From Candidatus Parcubacteria bacterium (GTDB lineage: Bacteria > Patescibacteriota > Microgenomatia > UBA12405): a stretch of DNA of 64,000 nucleotides. The translations under genes were made by a program, and so were the position numbers. How positions within the stretch are numbered: position 1 is the stretch's first letter; the number at the start of each line of letters is the position of its first letter. Positions 14,787 to 25,000 of the stretch are shown one piece after another. The notes under the pieces were generated by a model. That model saw only the letters and a list, made by a program, of their open reading frames with translations. It was not told the origin of the DNA and did not search any database. The stretch lies in contig JAEZTF010000010.1 of the NCBI GenBank assembly GCA_023443725.1, positions 1 to 64,000 on the forward strand, read 5' to 3'.

Positions 14787-15443
14787 TTATTTTTTAAGAG
14801 AGACGATTTGTTTTATTAATCTGATTTGATGACGAAGAACGATTAGAATAGACCCAAATAAAACTGGTAGAAATAATTTTGGTTCTATAAGAGAAATAAT
14901 TGGTATAGCGATAAGTTCACCAATTAAACGACCGATGATTTGATCGGAAATTGATTGAAAAATAATTTTTGAAGTAATCTGTTGATGATTGAATATTCGA
15001 AAAATAATTTCTGTAATTAGAGATGAAAGAAAAATAATTAATAGCCAATATAAAAAAATAGAAAAACGAAAATACATTAATATTCCCATAAAACAAGCAG
15101 CTCCCCTACCGCCTTTACCTTTTAACCAAATTGGATAATTGTGTCCTAAAATAACAAATAAGGTGGAAAGAGAAGTTGTGATTGTAAAATTTAAATTAAA
15201 TTTAAGTGATAAATAAATGGCAGTAGCGGCTTTAAAACAATCAAACAACCAAACAAAAAGAAAACTGAGAATAGCCACAAATAGACCTTTTTCTTTTTTA
15301 GTAATTCGAAGAGTATTCATGGCTCCCATATTTCCAGAATCGCTAGATCGAACATCTTTTTTGGTAACAATTTTTACTAAAATAAGAGCTGTTGGAATGG
15401 AGCCTAAAAGATAAGAAATAAAACAAATTAATATATAGTTCAT
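14787..15443 (-). CDS. plsY: Glycerol-3-phosphate acyltransferase PlsY, first copy
   Basis: This integral membrane protein of 218 residues has the PlsY motifs: G-S-I-P-T-A near residue 15, a Ser/Gly-rich loop S-G-N-M-G-A-M-N-T near residue 36, and G-H-N-Y-P-I-W-L-K-G-K-G-G near residue 100. PlsY transfers an acyl group from acyl phosphate to glycerol-3-phosphate, the first step of phospholipid assembly. This copy is more diverged than the one at 17904 (for example Gly-Arg-Gly in place of Gly-Lys-Gly) and longer at the C-terminus. It overlaps the FakA-FakB fusion by 4 bp. Confidence 0.85.
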   Translation of the reverse strand: MNYILICFISYLLGSIPTALILVKIVTKKDVRSSDSGNMGAMNTLRITKKEKGLFVAILSFLFVWLFDCFKAATAIYLSLKFNLNFTITTSLSTLFVILGHNYPIWLKGKGGRGAACFMGILMYFRFSIFLYWLLIIFLSSLITEIIFRIFNHQQITSKIIFQSISDQIIGRLIGELIAIPIISLIEPKLFLPVLFGSILIVLRHQIRLIKQIVSLKK

Positions 15444-17242
15444 ATGTTTTGAAGTAAAACTCCAATTGAAATTGAATCTGGACCTCCGTGAATTCCTAAA
15501 ACTGGAGATAATAATGAGCTATGGATAATTTCAAATTTTTTGGGATCAAGTTTTTGAATAAGTTGTCTGATAACTTTATCATCACAACTGTGTTGAATAA
15601 TTACCTTTAATGGTAAATTATTAATATTATTTTTTTTAGCTATCTGATTTAAGTATTTATTAATTAAAAAAGAAACACTTTTATGGCCAAAATAGATTCT
15701 CATAATACCGATACTTTTGGGGGTTAAATATAGTGTTGGTCGAAAATTAAATTTTTGAGCAAAGTTAACTATTTTAGCTTTGTTTCCAGCCACTCTACCA
15801 CCTTTGACAGCCCACGATATTTTGTCTGGGATGACAAAAACTTTAAGATGATTACTAACACTAAAAAGTGTTTTTTCAATTTGTTGAGATGAATAACCTT
15901 GTTTAATCAACTCAACAGCTTTGATAGTTAAAAAACCTTGTCCTGGACCAACTTGTCGGAAATCTGGAATAATAACTCGATTTTGATCTGAAGTAGGTAA
16001 AAAAGACCTAGCCTGAAGTGAACTATTGTATGAACCAGAAATAGCAGATGAGGCAGTGATACACATAACAATATTGTATTTTTGAAGTTGTTCTTTAAAA
16101 GCATTTAAAAAAGCTTGAGGTGATGGTTGTGAAGTTTTGGGCCAGCCATATTTTTCAGTTTGATTTTCAAAAAGTTTCATTTTTTGATAAATAGAAATTT
16201 TTGGATCACTTATTTTTTGATCAACTTTTTCCCATTTAGCTTTGAATTGAACTACAGAAATATCGTTTTCTAAAGTAAAGTCAGGATCTAGACTAGCGGT
16301 ACTATCGACAACTAAACCAGTTGATTGTCTGTGATCATTATTACCTTCGACTTGTTGGGTCATATCAGTAGTTTTAATATTGATGACTGTACCGTATTGA
16401 GAAATTAAATTAACTACTTCATCAGGTAAATCTGTATGGATATGAATTTTAACTTTTTGATTAGCCTGAACAATATCGAGACAATTACCGTAATTAATTA
16501 ATTGATCGATAATTTTTTCTTTAGTTATTTTTGGTGATTGGATTAAAGAAATAACTTCATAACGATGATCAATTATCTGTAGAAAACTAGTGGTTTTTTG
16601 GGATATTTTTTGGGGAATATTAAAATGATATTTTTTACCATTTAATCCATCAAGAAAACCTTCTAACATCAAAAGAAAACCATAACCACCAGCATCAACA
16701 GTATTAGTTTTTTGATATAAATCCATTTTTAATTGAGTAGCATCTAGGGAAATTTTGGCTTTTTTAATAGCTTCTTGAAGGTTTTGTTGAAAGCTGTTTT
16801 TAGTAGAATTGGAAAAACTATCATTACTTGCTTGAATAACATCTAGAATAGTTCCTTCTTTTGGGTTTTGAATTGATTCATAAGCAGATATCATGCCTTG
16901 AGAAAAAGCTTGGTTAAAATCGGAAATGGAAATATTGTTATTAGACAGGTTTGATAAAAAACCATTTAAAAAACCAGTGACAATAATACCGACATTTCCA
17001 GATGCATTACAAATGGCTCCATCAACGGCCGTGTCTCGAAGTTGAGTTATATTTGAAAATTTTTTTTGATCAATAGCGTCGTAAACTCCTTGTAAAGTGG
17101 CGGTTAAATTATCTCCTGTATCTTTATCTGGTACAGGAAACATATTAATTGAATTTATTTGTTCTTTCTTGGAAATAACTTTTTGATAAGCTGAAATTAG
17201 CATTCGACGAAGAGTTTCCGGAGTAAGAAATTGAGACTTCAT
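15440..17242 (-). CDS. FakA-FakB fusion: DhaL/DAK2 kinase plus DegV lipid-binding protein
   Basis: Residues 1-200 form a DhaL-type ATP-binding kinase domain, with V-P-D-K-D-T-G-D-N metal ligands near residue 38 and A-S-G-N-V-G near residue 80. A middle domain (about 205-305, I-H-I-H-T-D-L-P) matches FakA. From about residue 310 the protein is DegV/FakB: V-V-D-S-T-A-S at the start, K-T-S-Q-P-S near 371 and I-S-G-S-Y-N-S near 400. FakB presents a fatty acid and FakA phosphorylates it, giving acyl phosphate for PlsY. Having both in one 600-residue chain between two plsY genes points to scavenging of host or environmental fatty acids. Confidence 0.85.
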   Translation of the reverse strand: MKSQFLTPETLRRMLISAYQKVISKKEQINSINMFPVPDKDTGDNLTATLQGVYDAIDQKKFSNITQLRDTAVDGAICNASGNVGIIVTGFLNGFLSNLSNNNISISDFNQAFSQGMISAYESIQNPKEGTILDVIQASNDSFSNSTKNSFQQNLQEAIKKAKISLDATQLKMDLYQKTNTVDAGGYGFLLMLEGFLDGLNGKKYHFNIPQKISQKTTSFLQIIDHRYEVISLIQSPKITKEKIIDQLINYGNCLDIVQANQKVKIHIHTDLPDEVVNLISQYGTVINIKTTDMTQQVEGNNDHRQSTGLVVDSTASLDPDFTLENDISVVQFKAKWEKVDQKISDPKISIYQKMKLFENQTEKYGWPKTSQPSPQAFLNAFKEQLQKYNIVMCITASSAISGSYNSSLQARSFLPTSDQNRVIIPDFRQVGPGQGFLTIKAVELIKQGYSSQQIEKTLFSVSNHLKVFVIPDKISWAVKGGRVAGNKAKIVNFAQKFNFRPTLYLTPKSIGIMRIYFGHKSVSFLINKYLNQIAKKNNINNLPLKVIIQHSCDDKVIRQLIQKLDPKKFEIIHSSLLSPVLGIHGGPDSISIGVLLQNI

Positions 17243-17247
17243 TATGG

Positions 17248-17907
17248 TTAGAAAAATTTAGAGATAGAGTCTTGAAATTCTTTAAGTAATTTTGCCATTG
17301 GTTTTTTGGCAGCTAGTCCAACTGAAATACCAATAGCTAAACTGATAGCCAGAGCAAAACCAATAAAAATAATGATGATTAATTGAGGAACAATTTGTAA
17401 TTGAAAAAGAATAGCTAAAAATGTAAGAACTCTGATAGACCAATCAATTATCTTGGCTAAAAATCTTGAATAAGTGATTTCTTTTGAAGTTTTAGTACCA
17501 ACAACAATTTTTTGAATAAAGTCGATACTATAAATAGAAATTATAAAAATAATAATAGAAATAAAAATATTTGGGTAATAAAGAATAATCTTTGTTAAAA
17601 GATTGGATAAAGCAAAAAGACTAACGGCTTCACAAAAAAACATAGCAAAAAGAGTAATAAAAAAAAGTTGAACCACAATGGCGATTAACTTTCCAACATC
17701 AATATTTGGTTCAAATTTTTTGACTGTTCCGCTTAATCCAACTCGACTAATAGCACTATCAAAGTGAATATTTTTTAGAAATTCAAGACAAATTTTTTTG
17801 ACCCAAAAAGCAACTAGCACACCTGCTAAAAAAAGAATGAAAGCACGAATTAAATCTATTTGAGTAGTATTAGTAAGATTAAGAATATTTAAAAGAAACC
17901 AATTCAT
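17248..17907 (-). CDS. TM-helix repeat membrane protein, MscS-related
   Basis: Four to five hydrophobic helices span the 219 residues. The pattern, including G-L-S-G-T-V and the glycine-rich last helix G-F-A-L-A-I-S-L-A-I-G-I-S-V-G-L-A-A, resembles the conserved TM-helix proteins related to small mechanosensitive channels. The MscS beta domain is absent. It overlaps plsY by 4 bp and precedes the FakA-FakB fusion by 5 bp, so it belongs to the lipid operon and may act on membrane tension or lipid handling. Function not established. Confidence 0.65.
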   Translation of the reverse strand: MNWFLLNILNLTNTTQIDLIRAFILFLAGVLVAFWVKKICLEFLKNIHFDSAISRVGLSGTVKKFEPNIDVGKLIAIVVQLFFITLFAMFFCEAVSLFALSNLLTKIILYYPNIFISIIIFIISIYSIDFIQKIVVGTKTSKEITYSRFLAKIIDWSIRVLTFLAILFQLQIVPQLIIIIFIGFALAISLAIGISVGLAAKKPMAKLLKEFQDSISKFF

Positions 17908-18491
17908 ATTTTATTTTCCTTTCCTTTAATTAGTTTTTTAATATTTTTTTGGTGAGCTATAAAAATAACAAAAGTAAGAATTGTACCTATGACAATACTA
18001 GCAAAAGAATGAAATTTAATCCAGAAAAATATAGGAAATGAAATAGCCATGATTAAATTAGTTAAGCTCATGAGTCGACTAATAACTAAAATTAATAGCC
18101 AAAAAATAAACCAGATTAAAATGAATTTCCAGCCAAAAATGGCAGCTAATAAACCGTAAGTACAACTAACACCCTTACCACCCTTAAATCTTAAAAATAT
18201 AGAAAAAACATGACCGAAAATTGGTAATAAAGATAAAATTAATTTTTCAATTAAACTGACTTGAGGTAGAGAGAAAACAAATAAACAAAAAAAATATGAT
18301 TTTAAAAAATCTAAAACACCAACAATTAAAAAACCTTTGATACCAAATTTGCGAGAAATATTGGTAGCGCCAATATTACCACTACCAAATTGTCGAATAT
18401 CTAGATGATTAATTTTGCCAAAAATATATCCAAAAGGAATGCTACCAATTAAATAACCTAAAAAGAAAAGAACTACAAAATAGATGTTCAC
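17904..18491 (-). CDS. plsY: Glycerol-3-phosphate acyltransferase PlsY, second copy
   Basis: The 195-residue membrane protein has all canonical PlsY motifs: G-S-I-P-F-G-Y, F-G-S-G-N-I-G-A-T-N near residue 40, and G-H-V-F-S-I-F-L-R-F-K-G-G-K-G near residue 95. I chose GTG 18491 as start because TATAAT lies 6 nt before it; a TTG at 18494 would be too close to that box. It is the first gene of the operon plsY, TM-helix protein, FakA-FakB, plsY. This copy looks like the main enzyme. Confidence 0.88.
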   Translation of the reverse strand: MNIYFVVLFFLGYLIGSIPFGYIFGKINHLDIRQFGSGNIGATNISRKFGIKGFLIVGVLDFLKSYFFCLFVFSLPQVSLIEKLILSLLPIFGHVFSIFLRFKGGKGVSCTYGLLAAIFGWKFILIWFIFWLLILVISRLMSLTNLIMAISFPIFFWIKFHSFASIVIGTILTFVIFIAHQKNIKKLIKGKENKI

Positions 18492-18527
18492 CAAATGATT
18501 ATATTCGATAATGAGGTAAAATGGGAA
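18492..18527. promoter_or_regulatory. Divergent plsY / ung promoters
   Basis: The two start codons are only 36 bp apart. On the minus strand TATAAT (18498-18503) lies 6 nt before the plsY GTG. On the plus strand TAAAAT (18517-18522) lies 5 nt before the glycosylase ATG at 18528. Both imply leaderless transcripts. Confidence 0.55.
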
Positions 18528-19193
18528 ATGGAAGTAAAGATAGAGGAAAGCTGGAAAAAAGTTCTAAAAAAAGAATTTGATGAAAAATATTTTGAAGAAT
18601 TAATTAGTTTTGTAAAGTCGGAGTATCAAAAAACAACTGTTTATCCACCAGCTAAATTTGTTTTTAATGCTTTTAATTTAACTCCATTTGATAAGGTAAA
18701 AGTAGTGATTTTAGGACAAGACCCATATCATGGACCAAATCAGGCCAATGGATTGGCTTTTTCAGTAAATAACAATATTCCAAATCCCCCATCGTTGGTT
18801 AATATTTATAAAGAGATAGAAACTGATTTGGGAATTAAAACTAAAAATATAAATGGTAATTTGGAAAATTGGGCTAAGCAAGGAGTTTTAATGTTAAACG
18901 CAACTTTAACTGTAAGAGCACATATGGCGGGGTCTCATCAAAATAAAGGTTGGGAGAAATTTACTGATACAGTAATAAAAATTTTGTCAGAACAAAAAGA
19001 AAATTTAGTATTTATTTTATGGGGAGCTTATGCTCAAAAAAAAGGCAGTGTAATTGATGAAAATAAACATATGGTGATTAGATCAGCTCATCCATCTCCA
19101 TTGTCAGCTTATAATGGTTTTTTTGGATCAAGGCCATTTTCTCAAACAAATACTTATCTGATTTTTAACGGAAAAGATCCAATTGATTGGTGA
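18528..19193 (+). CDS. ung: Uracil-DNA glycosylase family 1
   Basis: The 221-residue protein has the family-1 UDG motifs: G-Q-D-P-Y-H-G with the catalytic Asp, the P-P-S-L loop, L-L-N-A-T-L-T-V, and H-P-S-P-L-S near the end. It excises uracil from DNA for base-excision repair. I start at ATG 18528 (MEVKIEESWKK) because TAAAAT lies 5 nt upstream and the family normally starts here. An in-frame ATG at 18495 would add 11 residues. It converges with the butyrate kinase gene. Confidence 0.93.
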   Translation: MEVKIEESWKKVLKKEFDEKYFEELISFVKSEYQKTTVYPPAKFVFNAFNLTPFDKVKVVILGQDPYHGPNQANGLAFSVNNNIPNPPSLVNIYKEIETDLGIKTKNINGNLENWAKQGVLMLNATLTVRAHMAGSHQNKGWEKFTDTVIKILSEQKENLVFILWGAYAQKKGSVIDENKHMVIRSAHPSPLSAYNGFFGSRPFSQTNTYLIFNGKDPIDW

Positions 19194-19196
19194 TTA

Positions 19197-20279
19197 TTAG
19201 TATTCTTTAGCTGGTTCTTCACCAGTCAAAACACGAATAGTACCATCACGTAGAGCTTCTAATTCTTTTTCTCCCGGAATGACAGTAATGCCAATATTTA
19301 CTTGTTTTAAATATTGTGTAATTCTATCGGTTAAAAGTTTCCATTGAGCTATACCTCCAGTAAGGATTATTTGATCAACATGTTCTCCTTCAAAATCAGG
19401 AATGATATGGCAAATATAACGAGCAAAACCGGTAATCATTTCATCAACAATATCCTTGGTATTTTTATCTAAACTATTGTAGTTTACATTTAAATAATAA
19501 ACATCTTTTGTATTGAGAAGTGAAAATAATCCACCACCACCAAGAATTTTATGTAAAATTTCTTCTTTGGTAAATTTATTTGAAAAACATAATTCAACCA
19601 ATTGTTGTGAAGGTAGATAACCAGACCTTTCTGGTGTAAATGGACCCTCGCCAGGAATAGCATTAATGACATTAATGGTCTTTCCTTTTTTATGGGCACC
19701 AAAAGAAGAACCACCACCAAAATGAGCCACGATAAGATTCAAATCTTCATATTTTTTGCCAATAGATTTGGCATATTCTCTAGCAATGGCTTTTTGATTG
19801 AGGGCATGCCAACCAGCGTATCTTTTGATTTCTGCAATACCAGTGACTTTTTTCTTGGGTTCGATTTCATCAGTAGTGACAGGATCAACTATATAAGCTT
19901 TATCGGTAATATTAAATTTTTGAGCAACTTTTAGAGCTAGTGGTGCTCCTAAATTAGAAGCATGATTGGCTTGTGGACGATTTTTTAGATCATCAAGCAT
20001 TTTATTGTTTATTTGATAAGTTCCTGATGGAATTGGTGGTAACATACCTCCACGACCAACTACGGCGTCAAGACGATCAATATGATTTTGTTGTAATAAA
20101 TCTTCAATGGCTTGATATCGATCTTCAATTTGGTCTAGAACACTTCCAGGGCGACTAAATTTTTTTTGAAATTCTTGATCTTGAGCGTGATCGATTTTTG
20201 TTTCAAAAATGGTTTCTTGATTGTCGTAAATAGCTAATTTAGTAGTGGTTGAACCAGGGTTAATGACAAGTATTTTCAT
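19197..20279 (-). CDS. buk: Butyrate kinase (acetokinase family)
   Basis: The 360-residue ASKHA-fold kinase begins V-I-N-P-G-S-T-T-T-K-L-A, has G-R-G-G near residue 76, the H-F-G-G-G-S-S motif, and I-L-T-G-G-I-A near the C-terminus, as in butyrate and branched-chain acid kinases. It interconverts acyl phosphate plus ADP with a short-chain acid plus ATP. Its start overlaps the end of lgt by 20 bp, so the two are co-transcribed. No phosphotransbutyrylase is seen in the window, so the source of acyl phosphate is unclear. Confidence 0.9.
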   Translation of the reverse strand: MKILVINPGSTTTKLAIYDNQETIFETKIDHAQDQEFQKKFSRPGSVLDQIEDRYQAIEDLLQQNHIDRLDAVVGRGGMLPPIPSGTYQINNKMLDDLKNRPQANHASNLGAPLALKVAQKFNITDKAYIVDPVTTDEIEPKKKVTGIAEIKRYAGWHALNQKAIAREYAKSIGKKYEDLNLIVAHFGGGSSFGAHKKGKTINVINAIPGEGPFTPERSGYLPSQQLVELCFSNKFTKEEILHKILGGGGLFSLLNTKDVYYLNVNYNSLDKNTKDIVDEMITGFARYICHIIPDFEGEHVDQIILTGGIAQWKLLTDRITQYLKQVNIGITVIPGEKELEALRDGTIRVLTGEEPAKEY

Positions 20280-20886
20280 ATCTTATGATTATAATACCTA
20301 AAACAATAAAAATTAAACTTAAAAATTGGGCAAAAGTAATAATGGAAAATGAAATTGTATCAGTACGAATAAATTCGAATATAAATCTAATAGCTCCATA
20401 ATAAATTAAATAAATTGCTGTTTGGTGATGTTTTAGTTTTTTTATAAAAAAGAAAAATAAAAAAAGTAGAATTGATTCATATAACCAAATAGGTTGACCA
20501 TTGGATCCATAAATTTCGTGATTAAAAAAATTTCCCCATCGACCAATACTTTGACACAAAGGAATTATAGGAACTATAAGATTAGTAATACTTAAAAATT
20601 TGATTTTGTTTTTTTGGGAAAAAATATAAACAAAAATAATTCCGGCTATAAGTCCACCAAAGATTCCAAGTCCTCCACCACGTAGATTTAGAATTTGAAT
20701 TGGATTTTGATAAAAATAATCCCAAGCAGCGATAACTCCATAGACTCTAGCTCCGACAATAGCAGAAATAATGATTCCTAAAATAAAATAATCTTCTTTG
20801 TTTTTTGGGATTACAGAATTCTTTTTTTGAAAATAAGTTATACCAATTACCAGTGCAATGCCAATAATTAAACCGTAAAGAGACAT
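20260..20886 (-). CDS. lgt: Prolipoprotein diacylglyceryl transferase
   Basis: The protein carries the Lgt signature G-R-W-G-N-F-F-N-H-E-I-Y-G near residue 125, and seven hydrophobic segments. Lgt moves diacylglycerol from phosphatidylglycerol to the cysteine of lipoprotein precursors, so this cell likely has lipoproteins. At 208 residues it is shorter than the usual 260-290, missing mostly N-terminal sequence. It lies between the YdcF-like gene and butyrate kinase. Confidence 0.88.
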   Translation of the reverse strand: MSLYGLIIGIALVIGITYFQKKNSVIPKNKEDYFILGIIISAIVGARVYGVIAAWDYFYQNPIQILNLRGGGLGIFGGLIAGIIFVYIFSQKNKIKFLSITNLIVPIIPLCQSIGRWGNFFNHEIYGSNGQPIWLYESILLFLFFFFIKKLKHHQTAIYLIYYGAIRFIFEFIRTDTISFSIITFAQFLSLIFIVLGIIIIRYENTCH

Positions 20887-20890
20887 AAAT

Positions 20891-21568
20891 TTATTTTTTT
20901 AATGGTTTTGCTGATAAACCAGAATTAATTAATCTTTGATAAGCTTTTTCAACTTTTTTATAAATTGGTTGTTTTGTCATCCAACCATATTGTGGATAAG
21001 TTTTTGTACGTTCATAATCACCTAACATAAGTTCTATCATCTTATTATTTTTACCGTCTATTTTTTGATTTAGTTTATAAAAATCAAATATGTTAGTTTC
21101 AATACTAGTGGAAAATAGATTTGGTTGTGGTTTAGGCCAATAAGCTTGTGCGGTTGCTAAAAAACGCCTAGTCATATATGGTTTATGAACTAAAATGACG
21201 TTTTTGGGTTGAATATTATGCTTTTTTAAAATGATAACTGAATTAGTGATATTTTCCGCAGTGTTTGTAGCTTTTGGCTCTAATATAATAGCAGTTTTTG
21301 GTACGCCATTTCGAATGGCGACTTTTGATAGAATTTCTGCCTCTGGTTGTTTACCGTGAAGATATGGATTGGCAAAACCAGAAAAAATAATCAGAGGTGC
21401 TATTTTCTTTTTATATAATTCAGATGCTCTAATAGCAGCGTCGATCAAGTTCCCTTCTCCGCCGACAATGATAACATCAGCTTTTTTTGGTAGTTTAACT
21501 TTCAAATTGAGATAATCCCAAATAATTTCTAAATCTTTCCAGTTTTGTTGAGAAACACTTGATTCCAT
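20891..21568 (-). CDS. YdcF-like (DUF218) protein
   Basis: The 225-residue protein has the DUF218 pattern: A-D-V-I-I-V-G-G-E-G-N, a T-A-E-N motif after E-P-K-A-T-N, and V-H-K-P-Y-M-T-R-R. Members bind nucleotides or act on envelope precursors, and their exact role is often unknown. It lacks the N-terminal membrane segments of SanA/ElyC types. A TAATAT box lies 6 nt before the ATG. Four base pairs separate it from lgt. Confidence 0.8.
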   Translation of the reverse strand: MESSVSQQNWKDLEIIWDYLNLKVKLPKKADVIIVGGEGNLIDAAIRASELYKKKIAPLIIFSGFANPYLHGKQPEAEILSKVAIRNGVPKTAIILEPKATNTAENITNSVIILKKHNIQPKNVILVHKPYMTRRFLATAQAYWPKPQPNLFSTSIETNIFDFYKLNQKIDGKNNKMIELMLGDYERTKTYPQYGWMTKQPIYKKVEKAYQRLINSGLSAKPLKK

Positions 21569-21629
21569 ATAACTATATTATCATTCAAAGAATGGCCAAG
21601 AGAATAAACACCAATAGAAATAAAAAATG

Positions 21630-21702
21630 TGGGTCCTGCGGGACTCGAACCCGCGACCAATTGCTTAAAAGGCAACTGCTCTACCGACTGAGCTAAAGAC
21701 CC
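21630..21702 (-). tRNA. tRNA-Lys (TTT)
   Basis: The cloverleaf folds with acceptor GGGTCTT/AGGACCC, D-arm GCTC/GAGC, anticodon loop CTTTTAA (anticodon TTT) and T-arm CGCGG with loop TTCGAGT. The discriminator is A and CCA is not encoded. Confidence 0.95.
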
Positions 21703-21720
21703 AGATTGTAAAATTTCTAA

Positions 21721-22032
21721 TTAAATCTTTCTAGCTTTTGAATCGCGAAGATAGTAAAGCTTAGCTCTTCTAATTTTGGTTTTAGGAGATCGTAATTTTT
21801 TTATACTATCAATCCAAGGGGAATTGATTGGAAAAATTCTTTCAACTTTAACATCACCAGAAGCTGCTTTTTGAACGATGAAATTTTTATTATCTTCAAG
21901 ACCTTGAATAGCTAAAATAATGCCATCGAAAGCTTGAATTCTTTCTTTATCTTTTTCTTTAATTTTATAGTTGACCTTAACAGTATCTCCGACTGAGAAG
22001 ACTTGGTCTTGATATTTAAATTGGATTGCCAT
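21721..22032 (-). CDS. rplS: Ribosomal protein L19
   Basis: The 103-residue protein matches bacterial L19: F-S-V-G-D-T-V-K-V near the start, the R-I-Q-A-F-D-G-I-I-L-A segment, V-E-R-I-F-P-I-N-S-P, and a final R-R-A-K-L-Y-Y-L-R. L19 is part of the 50S subunit at the interface with 30S. A TATAAT box lies 15 nt before the ATG. It precedes tRNA-Lys on the same strand. Confidence 0.96.
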   Translation of the reverse strand: MAIQFKYQDQVFSVGDTVKVNYKIKEKDKERIQAFDGIILAIQGLEDNKNFIVQKAASGDVKVERIFPINSPWIDSIKKLRSPKTKIRRAKLYYLRDSKARKI

Positions 22033-22082
22033 ATTTTTTGATTTGAAATTATATCAAAATTAAACTCTGGTAGTTTATCAAG

Positions 22083-25000
22083 CTAAGGTTTTTTTAGCAA
22101 GAGTTTGTCTATTTGATCTTTTAATTCTTGGTTATAGTTTACACCGTAATTGAGAGGAATATTTTTACCATTTGGTAGGATAATAAGTCCTCTATGCCCA
22201 TTTGGATTATCTTTAAGGAGTTTATTTAACTGCATTAATTGACCTTGGCTGGTTTTATCAGGAATTTTAATCACAAAATCATATTTACTGGTGCTTTGAG
22301 GAATTTTGTCTGTTATAGTATCAACCAAAATAGATATTTCTCCTTCTCGGAGATTTATTTTCCCCTCGATATAAAAAGGTTTATTTTCAGCTAAGATTGA
22401 CTCAACGTCATTAAAAATTTTAGGGAAAATAACAGATTCTATTTCTCCAGTACTATCGGAAAGAGTGGCAAAAGCCATTTTTGAGTTATTTTTTTTGGTT
22501 CGGATAACTCTAAATTTGGTAATAACAGCGGCTAATTTGACATTACTGTTTGGTGTTTGACGAGAAACCTCTTCAATATTGGGTAGTCCTAAATCCTCAA
22601 AAGATTGAAGTATTTTGACTAATGGATTTTCTGTAACGAAAACGCCTAAAAGTTCTTTTTCTAAATGGAGTCGTTGATTTTCGTCCATTGGTTCGGTTTT
22701 AATAAAATCATCTGGTGGAGCTACAATTTTTGTATCATTATCTTCAGTTGGTTTATCAAAAAGACTGAATTGTCCATTGTTTTTTTTGGTATTTAGTTTT
22801 TCACAATCAGTTCTAATTTTATCAATTGAAGCTAAAATAGAATTTCTTTCTCCAAATTGATCCATAGCCCCAACTTTAATAAGACTTTCTAAGACTCTTT
22901 TATTAATTTTTTGGGTGTCAACTCGAAGACAAAAATCAGTAAAGCTAACAAATGGTCCATTTTCTTTACGTTCATTAATGATGTTTTCAATAGCAGCAGC
23001 ACCGACATTTTTGATAGCGCTAAGACCAAAGCGAATAGCATAACCTTCTAATGATTTTGAATTTTCTTCTATTTCAAATCCACTAAATGATTGATTGATG
23101 TCAGGTGGAGCTACAATTATGCCCATTTTACGACAACCTTCAACACCATCGGTTACTTTTTCGCTATCTCCAGATTCGGCAGTTAATAAGGCACACATAT
23201 ATTCAACTGGATAATTGGCTTTCATATAAGCTGTTCGATAAGCCAACATTCCATATGAAGCTGCATGAGCTTTGTTGAAACCATAACTAGTAAATGGTTC
23301 GATTAATTTAAAAACATTTTCGGCTTGTTCTTTGGTGTATCCATTATTAATACAACCATCGATAAATTTTATTTTTTGAGCAGCCATTTCTTCTGGAATT
23401 TTTTTACCAATAGCTTTTCTAAATTTATCAACTTCAGTCCAAGTGTAACCAGCAAGTTCGATAGCAGTATATAAACAGTCATCTTGATAAACTAAAAGAC
23501 CATAAGAACTTTTTAAAAATTTTTCCATTTTTGGATCAAAAAATTCAATTTTTGAAGGGTCACTTTTGCGAGCAATATATTCTGGAATGATAGCCATTGG
23601 ACCAGGTCGATACAAAGCCACCATAGCCATTAAATCTTCAACACGATTTGGCTTTAGTTCTTTAAGCCATTTGGTCATACCATCGCCTGATAATTGAAAA
23701 ACTCCCATAGTGTCCCCTTTTGAAAGCATGTCAAAAGTTTTTTTATCATCGAGAGGAATTTTTCGAAGATTAATATCAATATTTTTAATACGACGAACAT
23801 TTAAAACCGACTCTCCTAAAAATGACAAATTTCTAATTCCTAAAATATCGAATTTAATTAAACCAACATCTTCGGCGGCATGCATTTCATATTGAGTAAT
23901 TGTTTTATCACCACCAGTTTCTAATTGAGTAGGTGAAAATTCGTTTATAGTAGTTGGAGAAATAACGATAGCACAGGCATGAACACTAATATGGCGGGCA
24001 CAGCTTTCAATTTGTTTGGCTGTATCAATAATTCTTTTAGAGTCTGGATCAGAAGCATATAAAGCACTGAGTTCGGGGACAGTACTTAAAGCTTTATCAA
24101 TAGACATAGGAAACCCTTGAGATCCCATAGGAATAAGTTTGCTTATTTTGTCTCCAATTGCATATTCATAGCCTAAAACTCTAGCAGTATCACGAACAGC
24201 ACCTTTAGCCATCATTCTTCCAAAAGTACATATTTGAGCCACAGCGTCTTTGCCGTATTGGTCAATAATGTGATAAAGCATATCTTGTCTTTTGGTATCA
24301 GAAATATCTAAATCGATATCAGGAGGAGATGGACGATCTTTGTTTAAAAATCTTTCAAAAGGTAGTTGATAAATTAATGGATCAACAGAGGTAATACCTA
24401 AAACAAAAGCAACTAAACAACCTGCTGCAGAACCTCTCGTATTAGTCGGCGTGTCATTCTTTTCTGTCCATTGGATAAAATCTCGCATGATTAAAAAATA
24501 GGCCGCGTAACCTTTTGAACAAATGACATCAAGTTCATATTCCAATCGGTCTTTTATTTCTGAACTAATTTCCCCATAGTGTAATTTTGATTCCTCGTAA
24601 ACTAAATCTTTTAAAGTTTCCTCGGCTGTTTTTCCTTCAGGAAGTTTGAATTTAGGAAAATACCAATTACCTAATTCAATTTCTAAGTCACATTTATCAG
24701 CAATTTTTTGAGTATTTTCTATGGCATCTGGTAAATCAGCAAAGGCATCAATCATTTCTTGTGGAGATTTTATATAAAAATCATCACCAGCCTCCATCAT
24801 ACTTAATCTTTTGGTGTCATTAATAGTTGATTGAGTATTAATCATCAATAAAACGTCTTGTGCAAAAGCATCTTCTTTTTTAAGATAATGAGCGTCGTTG
24901 GTAGCTACTAAAGGAATTCCCAATTCACGGCTAATTTTGACTAACCCTTTGTTGGCAATTTCTTGAACATCAAGTTTTGGATGACGCATAACTTCCAAAT

